A DNA stretch of 11,950 nt from an uncultured Eubacteriales bacterium (GTDB lineage: Bacteria > Bacillota > Clostridia > Oscillospirales > Oscillospiraceae), in the NCBI GenBank assembly GCA_900544975.1, contig UQXI01000053.1:1-11950 (forward strand). Direction: 5' to 3'. Position 1 is the stretch's first letter. Every line of letters starts with the position of its first letter. Positions 1-6,338 of this stretch are shown piece after piece. The position numbers and the translations under genes are program-made. A model generated the notes under the pieces. It made no database searches and was not told the DNA's origin. It saw only the letters and a program-made list of their open reading frames with translations.

Positions 1-737
1 AGGAGCAGCGCCAGACCCTGGAGGCCTGGGACACCTGGGCCGCAGCCTGCCGGGCAGCCGCCCAGGCCAAAGGGCACCGGGAAGCCATGGAAGCCGTCAC
101 CGCCGGCCTGGAGGATACCCCGGTGACAGACAGCCTCACCCTCACCCCGGACGAGACCCAGGAGGCCCTGGAGCAGACCGCCCGCGCGCTGGAGGGCCTC
201 CGCTCCCAGCTGGACGCCTGCCGGGGCCGCCGGACCGCCCTGGGCAACCGGGATCAGCTGGAGGCCGAGGCGGAAGCCCTGGACAATCGGGTCTCCCGGC
301 TGGAGACCTACCAGACTGCCCTCAACTACGGCCTGGCGGCCCTGGACAAGGCCCAGCGGGAGCTGCAAAGCCGCTTTGCCCCCCGGATCACCGCAGAGGC
401 CCGGGACATCCTGGGATCCCTCACCGCAGGCCGCTATGACCGGCTGCTCCTGGACCAGGATCTGAGCCTCTCCGCAGGCGCCGCCGGGGAGGACACCCTG
501 CATCCCCTAGTCTGGCGCAGCGACGGGACGGGAGACCAGCTGTATCTGGCCCTGCGCCTGGCCGTGAGCCGGGCCCTGATCCCGGAGGCCCCCCTGGTCC
601 TGGACGACGCCCTAATCCGCTTTGACGAAACCCGCCTGGCCGCCGCCCTGGACCTGCTGAAATCCGAACACCGGCAAATTCTCCTCTTCACCTGCCAGGA
701 CCGGGAGGCCCGGCTTCTGGCCCAGGAGGTCCGTTAA
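1..737 (+). CDS. YhaN/SbcC-like coiled-coil AAA ATPase, C-terminal part (5' truncated by window edge)
   Basis: The reading frame is open from the first complete codon at position 3 to TAA at 735-737, so about 244 C-terminal residues are visible and the true start lies outside the window. The first half is Ala/Glu/Gln/Leu-rich with heptad character, as expected for the returning arm of an antiparallel coiled coil. The second half holds the C-terminal ATPase lobe: GTGDQLYLALRLAVSRAL in the place of the ABC signature motif, then PLVLDDALIRFDE, which is a Walker B strand with catalytic acidic residues and a D-loop, then ILLFTCQDRE, the usual switch/H-loop region with Gln where His is common. GTxxQLYLALRLA is typical of the YhaN branch of SMC/Rad50-like ATPases, which usually sit beside a metallophosphoesterase nuclease and act in DNA end processing. 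That partner would lie upstream and is not visible. SbcC or another SMC-like protein cannot be excluded because the N-terminal Walker A is missing. Confidence 0.85.
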   Translation, partial: EQRQTLEAWDTWAAACRAAAQAKGHREAMEAVTAGLEDTPVTDSLTLTPDETQEALEQTARALEGLRSQLDACRGRRTALGNRDQLEAEAEALDNRVSRLETYQTALNYGLAALDKAQRELQSRFAPRITAEARDILGSLTAGRYDRLLLDQDLSLSAGAAGEDTLHPLVWRSDGTGDQLYLALRLAVSRALIPEAPLVLDDALIRFDETRLAAALDLLKSEHRQILLFTCQDREARLLAQEVR

Positions 738-772
738 CAAATCCCTCGGGAACTCTTAACACTTTGTTCACG
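734..772 (+). promoter_or_regulatory. Candidate PHO-box-like / OmpR-family direct repeats upstream of the response regulator
   Basis: TTAACA occurs at 734-739 and again at 756-761, exactly 22 bp apart, and the related TTCACG follows at 767-772, 11 bp further on. The phase slot at 745-750 is degenerate (CTCGGG). Hexamers of the type TT(A/C/T)ACA repeated every 11 bp are the established binding pattern of PhoP/PhoB-type response regulators. The array ends 19 bp before the -10 box at 792, where an activator would sit in place of a good -35. The first repeat overlaps the stop codon of the upstream gene. Autoregulation by the regulator encoded just downstream is inference. Confidence 0.45.
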
Positions 773-797
773 CTAACCGGAAAAAAACAGATATAAT
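767..797 (+). promoter_or_regulatory. Promoter for the RR-HK-HtrA operon
   Basis: A perfect TATAAT lies at 792-797, about 40 nt upstream of the start codon at 839. The -35 is poor: TTCACG at 767-772 would leave a 19-bp spacer. A strong -10 with a weak, repeat-overlapped -35 fits an activator-dependent promoter. Confidence 0.6.
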
Positions 798-838
798 GGA
801 ACACATCAGAAGGCAGAAAAGAGACGGAGGAATCCCCC

Positions 839-1528
839 ATGGCCATTTCGGTTTTGATTGTAGAGGACGACAACAACATCGCAGAGCTTCTGCAGATGTA
901 TCTGGAGAAAGAGGGCTACGCCGTAACCATTGCCCCCGACGGCGGGCAGGGCGTGTCCAAGTTCCGGGCCATTAAGCCGGACCTGGTGCTGCTGGACCTG
1001 ATGCTCCCGGTGCTGGACGGCTGGGCCGTGTGCAAGGCCATCCGGGCCGAGAGTCAGGCCCCCATCATCATGCTCACTGCCAAAGGCGAAACCAGCGACA
1101 AAGTCACCGGTCTCAAAAGCGGCGCAGATGATTACATCACCAAACCTTTTGAAATGAAAGAGGTTCTGGCCCGGATTGAAGCCGTTCTCCGCCGCTCCGG
1201 CAGCAGCGTGGAGAAAAAGGCCAACAAGCTGGTGTTTGACCGGCTGATCATCGACATGGACGCCTTTGAACTCACAGTCAACGGGAAAAAAATTGATACG
1301 CCCCCCAAGGAAATGGAGCTACTGTTCCACCTGGCCTCCTCCCCCAACCGGGTGTATACCCGCAACCAGCTGCTGGACGAGGTCTGGGGCTTTGATTACT
1401 TCGGCGACTCCAGAACCGTAGACGTGCACATCAAGCGCCTGCGGGAGAAGCTGGAGGGGGTCTCTGAGCAGTGGAGCCTCAAAACCGTGTGGGGCGTAGG
1501 ATACAAGTTTGAGGTGACCAATTCGTGA
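839..1528 (+). CDS. Two-component response regulator, OmpR/PhoB family
   Basis: This 229-aa DNA-binding regulator should be phosphorylated by the kinase encoded immediately downstream. The N-terminal receiver domain (about 3-118) has acidic residues D10 and D11, phosphoacceptor D53 in LLDLMLP, T80, Y99 and K102 in the ITKPF motif, so all key residues are present. The C-terminal winged-helix domain (about 130-227) contains the hallmark segments PPKEMELLFHLASSPNRVYT, LLDEVWG and RTVDVHIKRLREKLE, ending in VWGVGYKFE. The ATG at 839 is preceded by GGAGG at 826-830 with 8-nt spacing. Its stop overlaps the kinase start by 4 nt (GTGA), which indicates translational coupling. Closest in style to PhoP/PhoB, but the general family is all the sequence proves. 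Genomic linkage to an HtrA protease suggests an envelope-stress role like CssRS or CiaRH, which is inference. Confidence 0.95.
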   Translation: MAISVLIVEDDNNIAELLQMYLEKEGYAVTIAPDGGQGVSKFRAIKPDLVLLDLMLPVLDGWAVCKAIRAESQAPIIMLTAKGETSDKVTGLKSGADDYITKPFEMKEVLARIEAVLRRSGSSVEKKANKLVFDRLIIDMDAFELTVNGKKIDTPPKEMELLFHLASSPNRVYTRNQLLDEVWGFDYFGDSRTVDVHIKRLREKLEGVSEQWSLKTVWGVGYKFEVTNS

Positions 1529-2967
1529 GAACCACATTCAGCCGTCTGTTTTCCGTGACGGCGCTCATTGTTCTGGTCGCCGTGGTGGGCCTGGGCATGT
1601 CCTTCCGGGTCATGGTCAAAAACTACCTGGCCGCGGAGCAGCAGGAGGCGCTCCAGGCCAAGGCGGCCACAGTCACAGAGCTCACCGCCGACTACGCAGG
1701 GTTTGCCTCCGCATACGGCCTGGACGTCTCCACCAAATTTCACAAAACCCTGTCCTTTGCCTCCCAGTTTTCCCAGACGGATATTCTGGTGTGCGACACC
1801 CAGGGGCAGGTCATCACCTGCTCCTGCCAGGAGTTCTGGTGCAGGCACATCGGCTTGTACCTGGACCCGGATTACGTGCAGGAGGTGCTCCTCCATGGAG
1901 AAGACTCCCGCACCGGGATCCTGACCAATGTATACGAGGAAAACCGCTACCTGGTGGCCCGGGTCTGCACCATGTCCGACGGCAGCGTAGGCGGTCTGGT
2001 AATTGCATCGGAGCCGGTGCAGGGCACGGGCCAAATCCTGTCCCAAATGACCCAAATATTTGTGTTTGTGGCCTTGATCGTGCTGCTGCTCACGGTGATG
2101 TGCTTCTCCATCTTCACCCAGAACCTGTGCCGCCCCCTGAAGGCCATAGCCAACGCCGCCAGAGAATTTGGCCACGGAAACCTGAAGGCCCGGGTGGAAA
2201 CCGGCGGAGATTACACCCAGGAAATTGACGAGCTGGCCGTGGCGTTCAACAACATGGCCTCCTCCCTGGAGCAGAGCGAATATCAGCGCCAGGAATTCGT
2301 GGCCAACGTCAGTCATGAGCTAAAGACGCCTATGACCACCATCGGCGGCTATGTGGACGGCATCTTGGACGGTACCATCCCGCCGGAGCGGGAGCGGAAA
2401 TATCTGACTTTGGTCTCCGGCGAGGTCAAACGCCTGAGCCGCCTGGTGCGGAGTATGCTGGACGTGTCCCGCCTTCAGGATCAGGGGATTCCGCCGGAAA
2501 AAATGGTCCGGTTCGACGTGGCCGAATGCCTGGGGCAGGTGCTGATTACCTTTGAGCAGAAAATCAACGACAAGGGTCTGGATGTGGCTGTGGACTTCCC
2601 CGAGTATCCCGTCTACGCCCAGGGGGATCTGGACGCTATCACCCAGGTGGCCTATAACCTCATTGACAACGCCGTCAAATTCTGCCCCTCTGGAGGCCAG
2701 CTGGGACTGACCCTCCGGGCATCCGGTTCCAAGGTCTATGTCTCCGTCTCCAACACCGGCGACACCATCCCCCCGGAGGAACTCCCCCTGGTGTTTGACC
2801 GGTTTCACAAGATTGACAAAAGCCGGAGCCTCAACCGGGAGGGCTGGGGCCTGGGTCTCTATATTGTAAAAACCATCATCTGCAGCCACGGGGAGGACAT
2901 CTCTGTCACCAGCCGGGACGGCAAGACCGAATTCACCTTTACCCTGGCCGGGGTAAACAGTCTGTAA
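1525..2967 (+). CDS. Membrane sensor histidine kinase (HAMP-HisKA-HATPase_c)
   Basis: The 480-aa kinase starts at GTG 1525, which overlaps the regulator's stop codon; GAGGTG at 1511-1516 gives an 8-nt-spaced ribosome binding site. TM1 covers about residues 8-28 and TM2 about 174-197, enclosing an extracytoplasmic sensor region of roughly 145 residues. A HAMP linker follows (about 198-250). The dimerisation/phosphotransfer domain has FVANVSHELKTP with phosphoacceptor H264. The ATP-binding domain shows the N box (NLIDNAVKF, about 378-386), a variant G1 box (SNTGDTI, 409-415, with Asn in place of the usual Asp), the F box VFDRFHKID (423-431) and G2 as GWGLGLYIVK (440-449). The sensor region is unusually Cys-rich (C90, C99, C101, C106, C149). 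It forms an operon with the regulator and the HtrA protease. The signal sensed cannot be read from the sequence. Confidence 0.95.
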   Translation: MRTTFSRLFSVTALIVLVAVVGLGMSFRVMVKNYLAAEQQEALQAKAATVTELTADYAGFASAYGLDVSTKFHKTLSFASQFSQTDILVCDTQGQVITCSCQEFWCRHIGLYLDPDYVQEVLLHGEDSRTGILTNVYEENRYLVARVCTMSDGSVGGLVIASEPVQGTGQILSQMTQIFVFVALIVLLLTVMCFSIFTQNLCRPLKAIANAAREFGHGNLKARVETGGDYTQEIDELAVAFNNMASSLEQSEYQRQEFVANVSHELKTPMTTIGGYVDGILDGTIPPERERKYLTLVSGEVKRLSRLVRSMLDVSRLQDQGIPPEKMVRFDVAECLGQVLITFEQKINDKGLDVAVDFPEYPVYAQGDLDAITQVAYNLIDNAVKFCPSGGQLGLTLRASGSKVYVSVSNTGDTIPPEELPLVFDRFHKIDKSRSLNREGWGLGLYIVKTIICSHGEDISVTSRDGKTEFTFTLAGVNSL

Positions 2968-2983
2968 TTGCGAGGCAATGCTT

Positions 2984-4282
2984 ATGTTCCATGATGACAA
3001 AAACCCGCTGGAGCCGGAATACACCCCCCTTTCCCAGACGCAGGAAGAGCGATTCAGCGGTTTCTATGAAACCGGAAACATCCGTCCCCCCAAGAACCAT
3101 GGCGGTTGGGTAGCTGCCGTACTCCTGACCTGCATCTTCTTGGGCGGTCTGGCCGGCGGCGCCATCCTCATCAATCTGGGCTCGCAGATGCAGCGTGAAT
3201 CGCCGGAGGAAAGCCAGAATCACCTGACCCCCACCACTCCCCCGGAAACGGAGCTCCCCGACCCCACCGAGTCGGAGCAGCATGTCCTGTCTGCCACCGG
3301 CTCCCAGGGGGACGAGGCTGAGCTGATCATCTCCGACACCCCGGAGCCGGTGGCCAACATCCCCCAGGAGGGTGGTCTCTCTCTCCAGGAAATCTATAAA
3401 AAGGCCAGCCCCTCCGTGGTCTCCATCACCTCCCAGCAAGTGGACGGCACCTCTTACGGAACGGGAATCATCATGTCTCAGTCCGGCTATATCATCACCA
3501 ATTGCCATGTGATCGACGGTGCGTATTCTCTGTCTGTCACCCTGTACGACGGGCGGGTCTATGACACCCAGTTGGTGGGAAAGGACCGCATCAGCGATCT
3601 GGCCGTCCTGCGGGTGGACGCCAGCGACCTGACGGCGGCGGAATTTGGAGACTCCACCCAAACCCAGGTGGGTGACGCCGTGGTCGCCATCGGCAGCCCC
3701 CTGGGGGCAGAGCTCTACGGCTCCATGACCGACGGCATCATCTCCGCCATCAACCGGAGCCTCTCCATACAGGGAAATGAACTGACCCTCCTCCAAACCA
3801 CAGCCGCTTTGAACAAGGGCAACTCCGGCGGGCCCCTCATCAATTGCTACGGGCAGGTCATTGGCATCACCACCGCCAAGATCAGCGACTACTACACCAG
3901 CGCCGGGGTGGAGGGCCTGGGCTTTGCCATTCCCATCCACGTTGCCAAAGATGTGGTGGACCAACTCATTGAGACCGGCTATATCCCGGGCCGTCCGTCC
4001 CTGGGGGTGGAAACCGTTGTCCTGGATCTGCAGGACCAGCTGTATTTCAATCTGCCCAACGGCCTGTATATCACCGGGGTGGATGAAGCCTCCAACGCCT
4101 GGGCGGTGGGCATCCGGCCCCGGGACATTCTCCTCAGTGTGAATGGGCAGGGCGTCACCTCCCAGGAGGAGCTCCGCATTGCTCTCAGCGACTTCGCTGT
4201 AGGAGATTCCGTCAACGTGGTCATCTACCGCTCCGGCCGGCAGCTGACGGCAGATATCCTCCTACAAGAGGCGACTCAATAA
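2984..4282 (+). CDS. HtrA/DegP-like membrane-anchored serine protease (S1C) with PDZ domain
   Basis: This envelope protease/chaperone degrades or refolds misfolded exported proteins. I prefer ATG 2984 (432 aa) over the in-frame ATG at 2978, because GAGG at 2972-2975 is 8 nt from 2984 but only 2 nt from 2978. A cytosolic N-terminus of about 40 residues is followed by one TM helix (about 42-65) and a long Pro/Glu/Thr/Ser-rich linker (about 70-130). The trypsin-like domain has the complete triad: H175 in TNCHVID, D205 in RISDLAVLRV and S281 in NKGNSGGPLIN. A C-terminal PDZ domain (about 338-430) has a GLYITGV strand and the RPRDILLSVNGQGV loop. Architecture and length match Gram-positive HtrA/YyxA-type proteins. 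The gene lies 16 nt after the kinase gene, so it is co-transcribed, echoing links between HtrA and the WalKR, CssRS or CiaRH systems. Regulation by the linked system is inference. Confidence 0.95.
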   Translation: MFHDDKNPLEPEYTPLSQTQEERFSGFYETGNIRPPKNHGGWVAAVLLTCIFLGGLAGGAILINLGSQMQRESPEESQNHLTPTTPPETELPDPTESEQHVLSATGSQGDEAELIISDTPEPVANIPQEGGLSLQEIYKKASPSVVSITSQQVDGTSYGTGIIMSQSGYIITNCHVIDGAYSLSVTLYDGRVYDTQLVGKDRISDLAVLRVDASDLTAAEFGDSTQTQVGDAVVAIGSPLGAELYGSMTDGIISAINRSLSIQGNELTLLQTTAALNKGNSGGPLINCYGQVIGITTAKISDYYTSAGVEGLGFAIPIHVAKDVVDQLIETGYIPGRPSLGVETVVLDLQDQLYFNLPNGLYITGVDEASNAWAVGIRPRDILLSVNGQGVTSQEELRIALSDFAVGDSVNVVIYRSGRQLTADILLQEATQ

Positions 4283-4310
4283 GACGGCGCTATCAAATTT
4301 GCCAAACCTC

Positions 4311-4434
4311 AAAAGATTGCTGCAAACACGGACAGTCCCCGCAGGTCTTCCCAAGATATTGTGTAAGCCACAGCATCATGCGCAATATCTTGTTAGAATG
4401 GCTCGGATTGTCCCGCTTTGCAGCAAACTCTTTT
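4311..4434. repeat. Long imperfect inverted repeat / hairpin after htrA, possible terminator or small mobile-element remnant
   Basis: Two arms of about 55 nt are complementary around a loop near 4366-4378. Perfect blocks are TTGCTGCAAA (4317-4326) with TTTGCAGCAA (4417-4426), and CAAGATATTG (4352-4361) with CAATATCTTG (4383-4392). AAAAGA (4311-4316) pairs with TCTTTT (4429-4434) after a 2-nt bulge. The stretch between the blocks pairs partly, including GGACA with TGTCC. A T-run (4431-4436) ends the structure, so it could terminate the operon transcript, although it is far longer than an ordinary intrinsic terminator. The rest of 4283-4498 shows no convincing gene. Confidence 0.6.
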
Positions 4435-4498
4435 TTCCGCCGGACCTTTTGCTTCCCGGCAGCCATACAAATTTGCTCCAGAAAAATGGAAATTTTCA

Positions 4499-4527
4499 TT
4501 GCAGAAATGGCAAAGCTGTATTATAAT
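4499..4527 (+). promoter_or_regulatory. Sigma-A type promoter for the nucleotidyltransferase gene
   Basis: TTGCAG at 4499-4504, a 17-bp spacer and a perfect TATAAT at 4522-4527. Transcription would begin near 4534, giving a leader of about 100 nt before the ATG at 4635. Confidence 0.8.
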
Positions 4528-4579
4528 GGACAGAAATCAACCTGGACATTTTCACATCCTGTGTCACATAATTTCGGGC

Positions 4580-4602
4580 GGTGCGCCGGGAGGCGGCGCG
4601 CC
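4580..4602 (+). other. GC-rich leader hairpin with a GGAGG loop
   Basis: GGTGCGCCG (4580-4588) pairs with CGGCGCGCC (4594-4602) over nine positions, one of them G-U, leaving the 5-nt loop GGAGG. It lies in the predicted 5' leader, about 20 nt before the true ribosome binding site at 4622-4627. No U-run follows, so it is not an intrinsic terminator. It may shape translation initiation or mRNA stability, but this is inference. Confidence 0.5.
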
Positions 4603-4634
4603 AATTCCTGAGGATTGCATTGGGAGGTCTTTCT

Positions 4635-5567
4635 ATGCAAAAACCTGTTTTGGTGGTCATGGCTGCCGGTATGGGCAGCCGGTATGGCGGGCTGAAGCAG
4701 CTGGACCCTGTGGGGCCCGGCGGCCAATTGATTATTGATTATTCCCTGTTTGACGCCCATCGGGCCGGCTTTGAGACCGTGATTTTCGTCATCAAGCCGG
4801 AGATTGAGGCAGCGTTCCGGGCGGGAATTGGGGACCGCATCTCCAAGGTGATGCAGGTCCACTATGTGTTCCAGCGGCCTGACGATCTGCCCCAGGGCTA
4901 CACCGTCCCTGTGGGCCGGGAAAAGCCCTGGGGGACTGCCCAGGCCGCCCTGGCGGCACGGGAATTGGTCGACGGCCCCTTTGCCGTCATCAACTCCGAC
5001 GATTATTACGGTCCCCATGGCTTCCAGGAGATTTACAACTATCTGATCCGCCACCCGGATCGGGACGACTGCTACGAATACGCCATGGTAGGCTATCTGC
5101 TCCAAAACACCGTGACAGAACACGGCCATGTAGCCCGGGGCGTCTGCCAGGAGACAGAAGACGGATACCTCCACAGCGTGGTGGAGCGGACCCGCATTGT
5201 CAAGGGCGAAACCTGCCCCCGGTACACCGAGGACGGCGGCGCAACCTGGCAGGACCTGCCGGGGGACACGGTGGTATCCATGAACCTCTGGGGCTTCACC
5301 CGCAGCTACCTGGACGAAGCCTGGGCCAGATTTCCCGCTTTCCTGGATCAGGCTTTGCAGACGGATCCTCTGAAAGCAGAGTACTACCTGCCCACTGTGG
5401 TCAGCCAGCTCCTGGCCAGCGGAAAGGCGCGGGTGAAAATTCTGCGAAGCCACGACAAGTGGTATGGCGTCACCTACCAGGAGGATAAGCCCACAGTCGT
5501 GGCCGCCATTGCCGACATGACTGCCCGGGGTCTGTATCCGGAGCACCTGTGGGAGGGGCGCCAGTAA
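4635..5567 (+). CDS. Nucleotidyltransferase family protein (NDP-sugar pyrophosphorylase-like)
   Basis: A 310-aa soluble protein of the GT-A-like NTP_transferase fold. Such enzymes join a sugar 1-phosphate to an NTP, giving an activated NDP-sugar and pyrophosphate. The nucleotide-binding signature is VVMAAGMGSRYGGLKQLDPV (7-26), with the Gly-rich loop, R16 and K21. EKPWGTAQA (96-104) matches the conserved GT-A segment, and INSDDYYG (119-126) supplies the Asp that binds the metal. SMNLWGF (215-221) and EYYLPTVV (249-256) are later segments likely to form the substrate pocket. I place the start at ATG 4635, with GGGAGG at 4622-4627 (7-nt spacing), rather than the GTG at 4581, which sits inside a hairpin. 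It is transcribed alone, with its own promoter. The actual sugar is not determinable. A role in wall or exopolysaccharide precursors is plausible. Confidence 0.88.
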   Translation: MQKPVLVVMAAGMGSRYGGLKQLDPVGPGGQLIIDYSLFDAHRAGFETVIFVIKPEIEAAFRAGIGDRISKVMQVHYVFQRPDDLPQGYTVPVGREKPWGTAQAALAARELVDGPFAVINSDDYYGPHGFQEIYNYLIRHPDRDDCYEYAMVGYLLQNTVTEHGHVARGVCQETEDGYLHSVVERTRIVKGETCPRYTEDGGATWQDLPGDTVVSMNLWGFTRSYLDEAWARFPAFLDQALQTDPLKAEYYLPTVVSQLLASGKARVKILRSHDKWYGVTYQEDKPTVVAAIADMTARGLYPEHLWEGRQ

Positions 5568-5630
5568 ACTGTCACTGCAAAAATATTGCGGTTTTACAGG
5601 GTTTTGCTTTGCGTCTCCCTCTCATTCTTG

Positions 5631-5703
5631 GCGAATTGGCAGTGCCTACCACGGGCGGACACATGGGTCCGCCCGTGCAGTGAGATACCAATGTAGTATA
5701 TAA
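5631..5703. repeat. Dispersed repeat copy A with GGGCGGAC palindrome
   Basis: The centre is a perfect 11-bp stem: CACGGGCGGAC (5650-5660) and GTCCGCCCGTG (5667-5677) around the loop ACATGG. The segment aligns without gaps with 11876-11948 near the window end, with a 26-nt identical core (5649-5674 and 11894-11919) and weaker matching flanks that share AGATACC and ATGT. This shows a dispersed repeat family. Confidence 0.85.
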
Positions 5704-5799
5704 AAACATTCTTCAGCGTTGCCATAGAATACACCTTTCGGGGCATTAAAATGATAAAATATGGCAGGAAATTTTTGCCCACCCTCGCTATATGCATAA

Positions 5800-5886
5800 G
5801 GAACGGTCTTGACCGTTCCGCTTGGCATAGGTTGGAAGTCTGCAAAAGACGGAAGGCAGTGCTGGCGGAGCGGTCAAGACCGCTCC
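5800..5886. repeat. Pair of related palindromes (REP-like pair)
   Basis: GGAACGGTC (5800-5808) and GACCGTTCC (5811-5819) form one perfect 9-bp palindrome with centre TT. GGAGCGGTC (5867-5875) and GACCGCTCC (5878-5886) form another with centre AA. The second equals the reverse complement of the first except for one symmetric A-T to G-C pair change. The CCCTACG just after the second (5885-5891) reads CGTAGGG on the minus strand, which puts a GTAG foot at the base of the stem. Confidence 0.75.
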
Positions 5887-5965
5887 CTACGCACACCCGG
5901 TTCCTCTCCACGGGGCTCCGTGTAAAAAATACATACTGTTGCCGTGAAAGGAGCTCATTTATCTC

Positions 5966-5994
5966 TTGCATTCTCTGCCCCGTTGTGGTAGAAT
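5966..5994 (+). promoter_or_regulatory. Sigma-A promoter for the T-box/pheST transcript
   Basis: TTGCAT at 5966-5971, a 17-bp spacer and TAGAAT at 5989-5994. The predicted start site near 6001 coincides with the 5' end expected for the T-box leader. Confidence 0.85.
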
Positions 5995-6000
5995 GAAATG

Positions 6001-6260
6001 GTATACGGAAAAAGCTGTGAACGGGCCGCCTGGTGTTGGTTTGCGCGATGCAGAGAGAGCGGGATGGTGAGAGCCGCTCCGCGTGCAGCACAGGGCTTTC
6101 TCCCGGGAGCCGCCGCCTGAACCTGTAGTAGGGCGCGCCGGACGACCGCCGTTACCGGTCAGGGGCGTGGTTGCGCCCTGGTAAAGTGCGTCATTTGGCG
6201 AATGCGGGTGGTACCGCGGAGGAATTTCCTTCGTCCCTGTCTGGGGACGGAGGTTTTTTA
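6001..6260 (+). promoter_or_regulatory. T-box leader (tRNA-Phe-sensing) upstream of pheST
   Basis: This transcribed leader senses uncharged tRNA and allows read-through into the synthetase genes when the tRNA lacks its amino acid. Recognisable elements in order are AGAGAG (6052-6057) and GGTGAGAGCC (6066-6075) of the distal Stem I, and a specifier region GGCTTTCTCCCGGGAGC (6094-6110) with TTC at 6098-6100, a Phe codon matching the downstream genes. Next come GAACC...GTAGTAGG (6119-6132) of the linker/Stem III region, the T-box TGGTACCGCG (6209-6218) whose GGTA-type bulge pairs with the tRNA acceptor end, and a terminator. The exact boundaries of Stem I were not folded, and the specifier assignment rests on position and agreement with pheST. 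Confidence 0.93.
6228..6259 (+). terminator. T-box-controlled intrinsic terminator
   Basis: CCTTCGTCCC (6228-6237) pairs with GGGACGGAGG (6244-6253) over ten positions (one G-U), followed by six T residues (6254-6259). The T-box motif just upstream, with GCGGAGGAATTTCC following it, would form the competing antiterminator. Confidence 0.92.
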
Positions 6261-6338
6261 TTGTCTCTGGGATGCCGCCGGTGCGTCGTGCTCATCAATA
6301 CCCGAAGGCCTGGCCTTCAGCAAAGGAGATTGACCGCA

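Larger units (their letters stand above)
5568..5965. other. Gene-free, palindrome-rich intergenic region
   Basis: I see no credible gene in these roughly 400 bases. ORFs here have no ribosome binding site and run through palindromes. The region holds a GGGCGGAC hairpin (5650-5677), two related palindromes (5800-5819 and 5867-5886) and a small CACGG/CCGTG hairpin (5909-5922). The middle section (5680-5790) is AT-richer than the flanking genes. No strong intrinsic terminator for the nucleotidyltransferase gene was found. Confidence 0.7.

Noticed and set aside
1396..2316. Minus-strand ORFs of about 300-340 codons opposite the kinase, htrA, nucleotidyltransferase and NlpC genes (also 2939-3964, 4521-5546, 10895-11851)
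   Set aside because: They mirror strongly supported + strand genes, lack initiation signals, and have compositional, domain-free translations.
4293..4526. Small ORFs on both strands in the htrA downstream region
   Set aside because: They cross the long inverted repeat and the next promoter, and lack ribosome binding sites and recognisable sequence.
5568..5965. CRISPR array in the repeat-rich region
   Set aside because: The repeats are palindromes of different sequence with irregular spacing; there are no regularly spaced identical repeats and no cas genes.
5594..6091. Minus-strand ORF of 165 codons and + strand ORF 5751-5996 in the repeat region
   Set aside because: They are translations of the palindromes and run through the pheST promoter and T-box 5' end. 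They have no ribosome binding site. Recurring LDRS and ERSRP peptides simply reflect the CGGTC palindromes.
6304..6318. GAAGGCC/GGCCTTC palindrome just before the pheS ribosome binding site
   Set aside because: Only 7 bp with a 1-nt centre and no U-run; too little to claim a regulatory role next to a complete T-box.
6171..6338. N-terminal extension of pheS to an ATG at 6171
   Set aside because: The extension lies within the T-box motif and terminator, and a good ribosome binding site precedes ATG 6339, which gives the normal family start.
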